Shown here one piece after another: positions 1 to 7,461 of a stretch of DNA of 51,580 bases. The stretch spans positions 1 to 51,580 of the forward strand of contig NZ_QFHO01000031.1 of the NCBI RefSeq assembly GCF_004920835.1, read 5' to 3'. Source of the stretch: Stenotrophomonas maltophilia. GTDB lineage: Bacteria; Pseudomonadota; Gammaproteobacteria; Xanthomonadales; Xanthomonadaceae. A program made the translations under genes and the position numbers. The notes under the pieces were generated by a model. That model worked only from the letters and a program-made list of their open reading frames with translations, ran no database searches and had not been told where the DNA came from. Positions within the stretch are counted from its first letter, which is position 1; each line of letters begins with the position of its first letter.

Positions 1-525
1 AAGAGACAGCCAGCCCCCCTGCCGGCAGGACCCGCGCCCGCGCAGGCGCCCTCTGCAACGCCACGCCGTGCGGACGAAGGCCGAACGATCATGGAAGCGG
101 GAATGGTCGAACGCGAGGGCGGCAACCAGATCCTCGACAGCGCGACGCTGCGTCGTGACGCCGAGGCCCGCGCCGAAGCAAAGGACGGCCCACCGAAGCC
201 GCCCCTGCCCCCGATCTTCCAGTGCACCGACAGCCAGGGCGGCAGCTACCTGCACGAGTACGAGGCCGCGCCCGGTCGCTGCGAACTGATGACGGTACAG
301 GGCCTGGGCGGCGTCACGCCGGTGAATGCGGCCGGCTGCGAAGTGGTACGTGATCGCTGCGAGGAACTGCCCGAAGTGCAGCGTTGCGGCGGCTGGCAGC
401 AGCGCTTCCGCGATGCACGCGGCCGCGAACGTTTCGCCACGCCAGAGAACCGCGACGGCGCACGCAGCGAGCGCGAGCGGCTGCAGGGTGTGCTGGAGGC
501 CAGCAACTGCCCGGTACCGGGGTGA
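1..525 (+). CDS. Six-cysteine hypothetical protein, 5' end outside window
   Basis: The frame is open from the first base of the window, so the true start probably lies upstream; an internal ATG at 91 would give 144 residues. The visible N-terminal part is rich in Pro, Ala and Arg, like a linker. The remainder carries six cysteines (FQC, GRC, AGC, DRC, QRC, SNC), suggesting disulfides in an exported protein. The segment around FQCTDSQGGSY resembles the start of DUF4124-type periplasmic domains (C-T-D-x-x-G), but that match is weak. No catalytic motif is visible. It is followed after 10 bases by a repeat pair. Coding sense is well supported by codon use and the long open frame; function is unknown. 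Confidence 0.6.
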   Translation, partial: KRQPAPLPAGPAPAQAPSATPRRADEGRTIMEAGMVEREGGNQILDSATLRRDAEARAEAKDGPPKPPLPPIFQCTDSQGGSYLHEYEAAPGRCELMTVQGLGGVTPVNAAGCEVVRDRCEELPEVQRCGGWQQRFRDARGRERFATPENRDGARSERERLQGVLEASNCPVPG

Positions 526-535
526 CGGCCACCCG

Positions 536-608
536 GTAGTGCCGGCCGCTGGCCGGCAACCACAGGATCTTCAGATGATTGCAGTTGCCGGCCAGCGGCC
601 GGCACTAC
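536..608. repeat. SMAG-type GTAG palindrome pair (inverted dimer)
   Basis: Two copies of a 25-base GTAG element (GTAGTGCCGGCCGCTGGCCG then GCAAC) face each other, at 536-560 and inverted at 584-608, separated by 23 bases. Each copy is itself a hairpin, and together they form a longer one. The same type recurs at 14664-14740 and 40072-40096. It lies between the convergent ends of the six-cysteine gene and the SDR gene, so it may also serve as a bidirectional transcript end. Confidence 0.9.
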
Positions 609-619
609 CTGCTGAAAGC

Positions 620-1396
620 TCAGAATCCGTAGCGCAGGAAACCACCATCCACCGCGATGCACTCGCCGGTGACATAGCTGGCGGCGGGCAGGCACAGGAA
701 GCCCACGGCCGCAGCCACTTCCTCCGGCTCCCCGATGCGGCGCATCGGCGTGCGGTTGATCACTTCCTCGTAGTAGTCCGGGTCCGACAACGGGCCGGAC
801 GTGCGCCGCGTGCGGATGTACCACGGCGCCACCGCGTTGACCCGGATGCCATCCTCGGCCCACTCGACGGCCAGGTTGCGGGTCATCTGGTGCATTGCCG
901 CCTTGCTCATGCCGTAGACCACGCCGCTGCGCACATGGGTCAGGCCGGATACGCTGCCGACGTTGACGATGGATGACGAGGCATGGCGTGCCAGCAGCGG
1001 GTGCGCGTAGCGCGACAGTTCGAACGCCGAGAACAGGTTGGTCTCGAAGATGTTGCGCCACTCGTCCTCGGAATACTCGGTAGCCGCTTTGCTGATGTTG
1101 CCGCCGGCGTTGTTGACCAGGATGTGCAGGCCATCGCTATGGTCTTCCACCCAGTCCAGGATCTGCCGGCGGTCTTCGTCATCGGAAACATCGGCAGCCA
1201 GCGCGTGCACCTGCATCTGCGGATACATGTCCAGCAGCTCGTCGCGCGCGGTCTCCAGCATGTCTATATCGCGCCCGACGATCATCAGGTCGGCACCGAA
1301 GCCAGCCAGTTCATGCGCGATTGCAAGGCCGATGCCGGCACTGGCACCGGTGATCAGGGCAGTCTGGCCGTCCAGGCGCCACCGTTGCTGGGTCAT
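620..1396 (-). CDS. SDR family NAD(P)-dependent oxidoreductase (tropinone reductase-like)
   Basis: This is a classical short-chain dehydrogenase of 258 residues, the usual family length. The cofactor motif TGASAGIG is at 16-23, NNAG at 95-98, and the catalytic set N120, S148, Y161, K165 is complete (VYGMSK). The C-terminal SYVTGECIAVDGGF motif is also typical. The substrate cannot be read from sequence; the overall pattern (MTQQRWRLDGQTALITG) is of the tropinone reductase-like group, which in bacteria usually reduces small ketones. Cytosolic. It stands alone, with its 3' end at the GTAG repeat pair and its 5' end 111 bases from the divergent lipoprotein gene, so the two may share a promoter region. 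Confidence 0.9.
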   Translation of the reverse strand: MTQQRWRLDGQTALITGASAGIGLAIAHELAGFGADLMIVGRDIDMLETARDELLDMYPQMQVHALAADVSDDEDRRQILDWVEDHSDGLHILVNNAGGNISKAATEYSEDEWRNIFETNLFSAFELSRYAHPLLARHASSSIVNVGSVSGLTHVRSGVVYGMSKAAMHQMTRNLAVEWAEDGIRVNAVAPWYIRTRRTSGPLSDPDYYEEVINRTPMRRIGEPEEVAAAVGFLCLPAASYVTGECIAVDGGFLRYGF

Positions 1397-1507
1397 GTGT
1401 CCTCCGGGGCCGCGCCCGCTGTGTTTCGATGCGGCAAGGATACGCGCTCACGGCAGCCCCCTGCCCGGAATGCGACACTGCACGCACGCCCACTGCGGAG
1501 AGCCGCC

Positions 1508-1720
1508 ATGCGCATCCTGATCGTGTCCACGTCCCTGCTGGCCGCCGTACTGCTGGCGGCGTGCCAACGGCCGCCGACGCCCAACCCGGAGAAGCCACCG
1601 GCACCGCAGGCAATGACCCGTGCAATGCATGAGCCGCTGGACCGCGCCAAGAGCGCGCAGAAGGCCGTGGAGGATGCTGCAGCACGCGAGCAGAAGGCCG
1701 AGGCCGACGCGACGCAATGA
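1508..1720 (+). CDS. Small lipoprotein, about 70 residues
   Basis: The ATG at 1508 has a GGAG ribosome site 7 bases upstream and opens with a short hydrophobic leader ending in the lipobox LAAC (Cys19). This predicts cleavage by signal peptidase II and lipid attachment at the envelope. The mature part is a Pro-rich linker followed by an Ala/Lys/Glu/Gln-rich helical tail (about residues 45-70) that could form a coiled coil, as in small Lpp-like or entericidin-like proteins. No +2 aspartate follows the cysteine (it is Gln), so outer-membrane sorting is expected under the E. coli rule. A terminator lies shortly downstream. Function unknown. Confidence 0.75.
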   Translation: MRILIVSTSLLAAVLLAACQRPPTPNPEKPPAPQAMTRAMHEPLDRAKSAQKAVEDAAAREQKAEADATQ

Positions 1721-1725
1721 CCTGT

Positions 1726-1764
1726 GGGGTCAGAGCCCTTTGCGGAGCAAAGGGATCCGACCCC
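1726..1764. repeat. GGGGTC-type REP palindrome
   Basis: An imperfect palindrome begins GGGGTCAGAGCCCTTTGC, has a short centre, and ends GCAAAGGGATCCGACCCC. The same motif appears twice, in shorter form, inside smeJ at 17585-17614 and 17621-17650. It lies directly after the lipoprotein stop codon, so its transcript would fold next to the following terminator. Confidence 0.85.
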
Positions 1765-1772
1765 GTGAACGA

Positions 1773-1798
1773 AAACGCCCGGCCGGGGCCGGGCGTTT
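1773..1798. terminator. Bidirectional hairpin terminator between lipoprotein gene and sppA
   Basis: The stem AAACGCCCGGCC / GGCCGGGCGTTT has a two-base loop and A/T ends on both sides. It sits between the convergent lipoprotein and sppA genes and could end transcripts from either side, although the T tracts are short. Confidence 0.7.
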
Positions 1799-1801
1799 CC
1801 A

Positions 1802-1825
1802 GTAGATCCACGCCATGCGTGGATG
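1802..1825 (+). repeat. GTAG element, GATCCACGC type
   Basis: This single GTAG palindrome (GTAGATCCACGCCATGCGTG then GATG) lies 10 bases before the sppA stop codon. The same type occurs at 13358-13381 (inverted) and 31743-31766. Confidence 0.85.
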
Positions 1826-1834
1826 GACTTCCGA

Positions 1835-3757
1835 TCAGAACCCGCAGAAGCAGTACGCCAGCGCCTTCACCGGCGCACCGTTGCCCTTGTCGCGGGCCGC
1901 GTTCTCGACGAAGCGCAGCTGCGTATCCACTTCCGGCATCGCACGCGCCAGCATCATCCGCGCCATGCCCGAGTCGGACAGCATCCAGGCACCGGCACGG
2001 CTGCCGGCGAAGCCGCTTACGAACTGCGCAAACGGCGTCGCCGCCTTCTCGATGTAACGCACGCGGTAAGCATCGGCCTTGCCCAGCTTGGCACGGCTGG
2101 CGGCATCGGCCACCGCATCCTTCAAGCCACCGAAGGCGTCGACCAGACCGCGTTCCTTGGCCTGCGCACCGCTCCACACGCGGCCACGGGCCACTTCGTC
2201 GACCGCCTCGACCGGCTTCTTGCGGGCGTCGGCAACGCGACCGGTGAAGTCGGCGTAACCCTTGTTGATCACCGACTGGATGACCTGGCCCACCGCCGGA
2301 TCCATCGGGCGGGTGACATCGAAGGCACCGGCAAAGCGGGTCGTACCGACGCCGTCGGTGTGCACACCGATCTTGTCCAGCGCGCGGCTGAAGTTCGGCA
2401 CCATGCCGAAGATCCCGATCGAACCGGTGATGGTCGACGGATCGGCATAGATGCGGTCGGCATTCATGCTGATCCAGTAGCCACCGGAGGCAGCCAGGTC
2501 GCCCATCGACACCACCACCGGCTTGCCAGCGGCCTGCAGGGCCACCACTTCGCGACGGATCTGCTCGGAGGCGAACACCTCACCACCCGGCGAATTGACG
2601 CGCAGCACCACGGACTTCACGTTCTCGTCGTCGCGCGCTGCACGCAGCAGCGCCGAGGTTGACTCGCCACCGATGCGGCCGGCCGGCAGGTCGCCACCGC
2701 TGATCTCGCCGGCTGCCACCACCACCGCCACCTGCGGACGGCTGTCGACCGGGTTGCGGCGCGCATCGAGCTGGCCCAGGTAGCTGCCGAAGTCGACGTT
2801 GCGGAAACCACCGTCGGCATCGTCGTCAGCCACGCCGCGCTCGATCATCAGATCCTCGAATTCCTCGCGGGTCTTCAGCGAGGTCACCAGCTTCTGCTGC
2901 AGGGCGAACTTGGCCAGGTCGCCACCGGCGGCGGAGATGCCTTCCGGCAGCGTGTCGATGCCGGCGGCCAGCTGTGCCGGATCCAGGCGGCGGGCTTTGG
3001 CGATGTCACCCAGGTAGCGCTGCCACACGTCGTTCATCCAGAACAGGTCGGCTTCCTTGGACGCCGGCGAAGCGGCGTCGAGCACGTACGGCTCGGCAGC
3101 GGACTTGTACTCGCCCACCTTGAACAGGTGCACGTCCACGCCCAGCTTGTCCTGCAGGCCGGTGCGGAAGTACTGGCGGTAGCGGCCCAGGCCCTCGAGC
3201 ACCACCGACCCCATCGGGTCCAGGTAGACCTCGTCGGCCTGCGCGGCCAGCAGGTACTGCGACTGGCCCATGCTCTCGCTGTAGGCCACCAGCTGCTTGC
3301 CGGACGCACGCAGGTCCTGCAGCGCAGCGGCCACTTCACGCAGCGAAGCGAAGCCCGACGGCTGCAGCTTGTCCAGCTCCAGCACCACGCGCTCGATCTT
3401 CTTGTCTTCCTTGGCCGACTCGATCACCCGCAGCAGGTCACGCAGCTGGATCTCTTCGGCACCGTTGTCGCCCACCGCCTTGGCCAGCGCGCGGCTGACC
3501 GGGTCAGCGCTGAACTGCTCGACCAGGCGGCCTTCCGGCGCGATCACCAGGGTGGTGCGGTCCTGCAGCGATTTGCTGGCACCGGCACCCATGCCGGCGG
3601 CGATGACGAACATCACCAGCAACAGGAACAGCAGGCCGAAGAACACCAGGTTGAGGATCAACCGGCGGGTGAAATTCATGACGTCCCACAGCCCGATGAA
3701 GAAACTGGCGACGGGGTTGCGACGCGCCGGGGGCAGCGGGGGCACGGGTTGATTCAT
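1835..3757 (-). CDS. sppA: Signal peptide peptidase SppA, 67K type
   Basis: This membrane-anchored serine protease of 640 residues degrades signal peptides left in the membrane and faces the periplasm. One transmembrane helix spans about residues 32-55. The two tandem ClpP-like repeats of the long SppA type are present. The catalytic Lys-Ser pair is visible: Lys218 in GEYKSAAEPY and Ser424 in MGDLAASGGYW, matching K209 and S409 of the 618-residue E. coli enzyme. The start at 3757 was chosen because a GGAG site precedes it and the N-terminus then leads directly into the anchor; an open extension further upstream is not needed. It runs in the same direction as the MATE gene, with a gap of about 117 bases. 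Confidence 0.95.
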   Translation of the reverse strand: MNQPVPPLPPARRNPVASFFIGLWDVMNFTRRLILNLVFFGLLFLLLVMFVIAAGMGAGASKSLQDRTTLVIAPEGRLVEQFSADPVSRALAKAVGDNGAEEIQLRDLLRVIESAKEDKKIERVVLELDKLQPSGFASLREVAAALQDLRASGKQLVAYSESMGQSQYLLAAQADEVYLDPMGSVVLEGLGRYRQYFRTGLQDKLGVDVHLFKVGEYKSAAEPYVLDAASPASKEADLFWMNDVWQRYLGDIAKARRLDPAQLAAGIDTLPEGISAAGGDLAKFALQQKLVTSLKTREEFEDLMIERGVADDDADGGFRNVDFGSYLGQLDARRNPVDSRPQVAVVVAAGEISGGDLPAGRIGGESTSALLRAARDDENVKSVVLRVNSPGGEVFASEQIRREVVALQAAGKPVVVSMGDLAASGGYWISMNADRIYADPSTITGSIGIFGMVPNFSRALDKIGVHTDGVGTTRFAGAFDVTRPMDPAVGQVIQSVINKGYADFTGRVADARKKPVEAVDEVARGRVWSGAQAKERGLVDAFGGLKDAVADAASRAKLGKADAYRVRYIEKAATPFAQFVSGFAGSRAGAWMLSDSGMARMMLARAMPEVDTQLRFVENAARDKGNGAPVKALAYCFCGF

Positions 3758-3873
3758 GGAACGCTCCGGAAGGCTTCTTGCCGTAGTGCCAGCATAGCCG
3801 GTGCCGCGTGATGCGGCATCGGACACAAGTCAGGGGATCGCCCGCCACGGGGCGCCGGGGCGGGCAGGAAGGA

Positions 3874-5238
3874 TCAGGACAGGCTGGACTGGCCGATGCG
3901 CAGGCTGCTGCGGCGCAGGCGCCAGCCCATCAGGATCGCCGCCGCGGTGAGACCGACGATCAGGCCGATCCACATGCCCTGCGGGCCCATGCCCAGGCCC
4001 AGGCCGAGCCCGGCGCCGAGCGGCATGCCCAGGCCCCAGTACGCGAACATGGCGATGAACATCGGCACGCGGGTGTCCTTCAGGCCGCGCAGCGCACCGG
4101 CCGACAACACCTGGATGCCATCCGGGAACTGGAAGGTGGCCGCGTACAGCAGCAGGGTCGAGGCCAGCCCGGCCACTGCCAGATCATTGGTGTAGACACC
4201 GACGATGGCGTCATGGCCGAACAGCAGCACCGCCGCCGACAGGGTCTGCGTGCCCATGATGATCGCGTAGCCGGCCCAGGCCGCGCGGCGCACGCCGAAG
4301 CCATCGCCACGGCCGACCGCATGGCCGACGCGCACGGTAGTGGCCTCGGCCACGCCCATGGGGATCATGAAGCACAGCTGGGCGACGTTGATCGCGATCT
4401 GGTGCGCAGCCGCTTCATTGGCACCCAGGCGACCGATCAGCAGCGCGGTGACGATGAACAGGCCACCTTCCATCAGCACGGTGATCCCGATCGGCAGCCC
4501 GGTGCGCAGCAGATCCCAGATCGCCGGCCAGCGCGGCCCTTCGAAGTGCGAGAACAGCCGCAGATGGGCGAAGCGTTTGGTGAACCACAGGTAGGTGGCG
4601 AAGGCGATCGCCTGCAGCCACATCATCACCGCCGAGGCGATGCCCAGGCCTTCGGCACCCATTTCCGGGAAGCCCAGCTTGCCGTTGGCCAGCACGTAGC
4701 CCATCGGCGCCAGCACCAGCAGGCCGCCAAAACCCAGCAGCATGGTCGGCAGCGTCCAATGCATGCCTTCACTGAGATAGCGCATGCAGAAGTACAGCGT
4801 CAGCGCCGGGCCACCCCAGCGCACCGCATGCAGGAAGGCCGTTGCGCCGGGCACGATGTCCGGGGCGATGCCGAATGCCGGCAGCAGCGGCGGCACCACG
4901 GTGAGGAAGGTGAACATGATCAGGCCCAGGCCCAGCGCCAGCCACAGCGCCTGCCGGAACAGCGGGCCGATCTCGCGCTCACGGCCGGCGCCATGCAGCT
5001 GCGACACCGAGGCGGTGAGCGAGATCAGCGTGCCGATCGGGATCAGCATCGGCAGCCACAGCAGCGCAGTGCCGATGGTCACTGCGGCCAGGGTGGATGT
5101 CGCATGGTGGCCGGCAATCACGTTGTCGACGAAGGAGATCAGACCGGTGGAGACGTGCCCGAGCACAAGCGGCAGGGCAAGCAGACCGGTAGCGCCGACT
5201 TCCTTGCTGAAGCGCGGCGTGGAGGTTGCAGTAGACAT
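3874..5238 (-). CDS. MATE family multidrug efflux transporter (NorM-like)
   Basis: This inner-membrane antiporter of 454 residues has about 12 hydrophobic segments in two related halves. The first begins at about residue 15 (ATGLLALPLVLGHVSTGLISFVDNVIAG), where the P-x-x-x-x-x-x-x-x-x-x-x-x-D pattern is typical of MatE domains. The length matches NorM (about 457). Such pumps export cationic drugs and dyes using a Na+ or H+ gradient; the actual substrates cannot be read. It is not in a tight operon: sppA follows after about 117 bases, and a strong hairpin terminator separates it from the next gene upstream. The 160 bases upstream show no clear operator. Confidence 0.92.
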   Translation of the reverse strand: MSTATSTPRFSKEVGATGLLALPLVLGHVSTGLISFVDNVIAGHHATSTLAAVTIGTALLWLPMLIPIGTLISLTASVSQLHGAGREREIGPLFRQALWLALGLGLIMFTFLTVVPPLLPAFGIAPDIVPGATAFLHAVRWGGPALTLYFCMRYLSEGMHWTLPTMLLGFGGLLVLAPMGYVLANGKLGFPEMGAEGLGIASAVMMWLQAIAFATYLWFTKRFAHLRLFSHFEGPRWPAIWDLLRTGLPIGITVLMEGGLFIVTALLIGRLGANEAAAHQIAINVAQLCFMIPMGVAEATTVRVGHAVGRGDGFGVRRAAWAGYAIIMGTQTLSAAVLLFGHDAIVGVYTNDLAVAGLASTLLLYAATFQFPDGIQVLSAGALRGLKDTRVPMFIAMFAYWGLGMPLGAGLGLGLGMGPQGMWIGLIVGLTAAAILMGWRLRRSSLRIGQSSLS

Positions 5239-5399
5239 AAGGTGCTTGACGCGAACTACGGTTGCGCGCGAAGGGCACAGGCACCGGGTTGCGGCCGGCC
5301 ATCTTACGCGCGCAGCGCGCGCATTCCCATGACATGGCGTGAATGCTGGGTTTCAGCAGCCCCCGGTTTACCGCGTTGCGATCGCGTTACGAACAGAAA

Positions 5400-5473
5400 A
5401 AAGGGGACGGAGGGGATTAAGTCGTTTCAAGCCCGACTGTGCCGAGTACGACTTAATCCCCTCCGTCCCCTTT
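5400..5473. terminator. Long perfect inverted repeat acting as terminator for the DUF3106 gene
   Basis: Two perfect 26-base arms (5400-5425 and 5448-5473; left arm starts AAAGGGGACGGAGGGGATTA) flank a 22-base spacer. Read on the minus strand, the hairpin comes just after the stop codon of the gene ending at 5476 and runs into six T residues, so it fits an intrinsic terminator. It is far longer than usual and looks like a mobile REP-type palindrome that has taken over this role. Confidence 0.75.
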
Positions 5474-5475
5474 GT

Positions 5476-6051
5476 TTACTGACCCGCCTGGCGCTTGAGC
5501 CAGCTGTCGCGCTCGGCGGCGGGCACGGCGAGGAAGGCGCTGCGCACCGCGTCGCGTTCCTGCGGCGGCGTGCGCTGTGCGACCAAGGTCAGCTGGGCCA
5601 GCTGCGCCGGGCTGAGCTGGCGCAGCACGGCCAGCGCGGCCTCGCGCTGTTCCGGCGGCACGAAGCCGAACAGGCCGTGCAGCTTGGGGAATTCCAGGCC
5701 CAGCTGCGGGCCCAGCCGCCAGCCTTCGCGAAACGCCTGGTCCTGCGCCTGGAACTGCTGGCGCAGGCGCTGCTGCTGATCGGCCGGCAGTGCATTGAAA
5801 CGCGCCGCAGCCTGGCGGACGCGTTCACGCTCGCCTTCCGGCAACGCCCGCCACGTGGCGTAGTCGGCACGGCGCTGGCGCTGCTGCTGCGCATCCAGGT
5901 GGGCAAACGTCGAAGGTGCCGCGGCCGGCGCCGGTGGCGCCGTCGTGGTTCCGGGCGAGGGCGGTGGCAGCGGCACGTTCACGGTCTGCGGCGTGGCCGA
6001 CAGCGACAACGGCAGGGCCAGCAGCAGGCTGGCGAACACGGTCTTATTCAT
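5476..6051 (-). CDS. DUF3106 domain-containing exported protein
   Basis: This 191-residue protein has a signal peptide (MNKTVFASLLLALPLSLSAT), a Pro/Ala-rich linker to about residue 45, then a Gln/Arg-rich helical region. That region has repeated W-x-x-L-P-x-x-E/Q-R-x-x-x-R elements (ATWRALPEGERERVRQ, NALPADQQQRLRQQF), the hallmark of DUF3106. The family has no known activity and is presumably periplasmic. Its ATG lies inside the last codons of the upstream gene (8-base overlap), so translation is probably coupled. In other Xanthomonadaceae as I recall it, DUF3106 genes sit beside a sigma factor and its membrane partner; here only a membrane partner is adjacent. Confidence 0.8.
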   Translation of the reverse strand: MNKTVFASLLLALPLSLSATPQTVNVPLPPPSPGTTTAPPAPAAAPSTFAHLDAQQQRQRRADYATWRALPEGERERVRQAAARFNALPADQQQRLRQQFQAQDQAFREGWRLGPQLGLEFPKLHGLFGFVPPEQREAALAVLRQLSPAQLAQLTLVAQRTPPQERDAVRSAFLAVPAAERDSWLKRQAGQ

Positions 6052-7048
6052 CGGCAGCAGCGGTTTCCAGCGTGGCGCTGGCCGGCTCCGGCCGGCTCGG
6101 CTTGGATTGCGATTCGTCCACCGGCAGCGGACCGCCAGCGGCCGTCCACGCATACAGGTCGGCATCGGCCACCAGCGGATAGTCGCGGTCGGCCAGCATC
6201 GTGGCGTCGTCGGCAGCCTGGGCCGGGATCGCATCCGGCGCGGCTTCAACCTTGCTCGGCGGCAGCGCCTCCACCGTGACCGGACCGGCATCGCCCACCA
6301 CCCCTTCCGGCAGCGGTGCATCGCTGCCGAGCACACGGCCCTGCCAATGGCGCCAGCCCAGCGCGGCGGCCAGCAGCACCGCCACGGTCAGCAACAGGAT
6401 CAGCGGACCGCGCCAGCGCGGCTTGGCATTCGCACGGCGGCGCTTGCCGTTGGCGGCCGCGCGCTCGTCACGCTGCGGTGCACGCCAGCTGGAGGTCGGG
6501 GTTTCATTGTTGGCGGCAGGTGCGGCCGGTTGTTGCAGCTGCTGCAGGCGCTTGGCCGGCAGGTCACGGATGCGCAGCTGCACCTGCTCGGCCAGCTGCC
6601 GCCAGGCCGAGGCATCAGGCTGGCCATGGGTATCGCGCGGGCAGGCATCGGCCAGCAATTGCTGGTAGCCGGCCTCGTCCTGGTCGAGCACGCGCATGGC
6701 AATGCCTTCATCCAGACTACCGCCTACCCGCAGCAACAGCGCCAGGCGCGGCAGTGGCCCCATCTCACCCAGCGCAGCCAATGGCGGTGCCCACTGGCCG
6801 CCCAGCGGTTCGCGTAGCGCCTGGCGCTGGCCCAGCAGGGTCCAGAAGCGGGTCGGCCATTGCGCCATGGGCAGGTCGCTGGCGACGGCGGCAAAGGCGC
6901 GCATCACCGCCACCAGGGTCTGTTCGGCACGGGCGGCTTCACCGCACTGCAGTTCAGCCACCACCAGGGCACGGCGTTCGACGCCACGCAGGAACGCCGA
7001 CAGCGCGCCGGCCGCGGTCGAGGGAACAGGGGCGGGCACAGCCGTCAT
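6044..7048 (-). CDS. Single-pass membrane protein, coupled to DUF3106 gene
   Basis: This 334-residue protein has a long N-terminal cytosolic region of Ala/Leu-rich helices (1-200), a basic stretch (RRRANAKPRWRG), and one transmembrane helix at about 215-235 (PLILLLTVAVLLAAALGW). An acidic, Pro-rich periplasmic tail of about 95 residues follows. This topology recalls anti-sigma factors and TssA/PilM-like scaffold proteins, but no defining motif is visible, so function remains unknown. It overlaps the DUF3106 gene by 8 bases and is the first gene of that pair; the AT-rich gap upstream probably holds its promoter. Confidence 0.7.
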   Translation of the reverse strand: MTAVPAPVPSTAAGALSAFLRGVERRALVVAELQCGEAARAEQTLVAVMRAFAAVASDLPMAQWPTRFWTLLGQRQALREPLGGQWAPPLAALGEMGPLPRLALLLRVGGSLDEGIAMRVLDQDEAGYQQLLADACPRDTHGQPDASAWRQLAEQVQLRIRDLPAKRLQQLQQPAAPAANNETPTSSWRAPQRDERAAANGKRRRANAKPRWRGPLILLLTVAVLLAAALGWRHWQGRVLGSDAPLPEGVVGDAGPVTVEALPPSKVEAAPDAIPAQAADDATMLADRDYPLVADADLYAWTAAGGPLPVDESQSKPSRPEPASATLETAAADE

Positions 7049-7184
7049 CGGTTACTCCAAAGGTCTGCCGGCATGATAACGGCAGGCCATCGGCGCCCGG
7101 CAGGACTTGCGCCCGCAGGTACTTCGTGCTGCAGGTTGTGCACAGCACCACGGCCCTCGCACGGGAAACTGCGGCATCCAGCTG

Positions 7185-7262
7185 AATTCACTCTGTTTCA
7201 GCAATGTTTCACACTTAAGTCATTGATTTTGATTGTTTTTAAAGTATGGCGATTTTTTGACC
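7185..7262. promoter_or_regulatory. AT-rich stretch in the divergent gap before priA
   Basis: This stretch is strikingly AT-rich compared with its GC-rich neighbours. It contains a direct repeat TGTTTCA at 7194-7200 and 7205-7211 (11-base spacing) and T-rich runs. On the plus strand, TTGATT (7223-7228) and TATGGC (7245-7250), 16 bases apart, could form a promoter toward priA; this is weak. It probably carries promoters for both divergent genes, and could also unwind easily next to the DnaA boxes at 7321-7353. Confidence 0.45.
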
Positions 7263-7320
7263 AACCCAAGCGTGAGGCCGTCGCCATCGGCCTCCCGCGC
7301 GCCCGCCGACCGTTAACGCA

Positions 7321-7353
7321 CAGTCTTATCCACAGAACATGTGGATAAGACTG
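7321..7353. promoter_or_regulatory. Two facing consensus DnaA boxes in a 14-base palindrome
   Basis: CAGTCTTATCCACA (7321-7334) is followed by GAACA and its exact inverse complement (7340-7353). Each arm contains TTATCCACA, the strongest DnaA box consensus, one per strand. It lies in the divergent gap upstream of priA. That both boxes are perfect consensus favours DnaA binding over chance; a transcription terminator is unlikely because no transcript should end here. No other gene of an origin region is nearby. Confidence 0.6.
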
Positions 7354-7461
7354 AATCTCCAATGGACACCGATATTTAGGTGACATTTATGATTCAACGG
7401 GCGTCGCCCGGGCGCCTTCGCGCCTGCCATCCGCGTGCGCATGGCCCGTTACACTGGCCCG

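Noticed and set aside
68..289. Arg/Ser-rich 73-codon frame at the window start
   Set aside because: It overlaps the better supported cysteine-containing frame in another phase and has shadow-like composition.
3808..6279. Very long open frame (over 800 codons) on the plus strand opposite sppA, MATE and DUF3106 genes
   Set aside because: It is the antisense shadow of GC-rich genes. Its composition (Gln, Arg, His-rich, no hydrophobic pattern) is not protein-like, and the minus-strand genes have clear families.
7185..7353. Chromosomal replication origin
   Set aside because: Only two DnaA boxes are seen and none of the usual neighbours (dnaA, dnaN, rpmH, gidA) are present. Kept only as a possible DnaA regulatory site.
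7321..7353. Intrinsic terminator
   Set aside because: It lies between divergent genes, so no transcript should end there, and there is no T tract.
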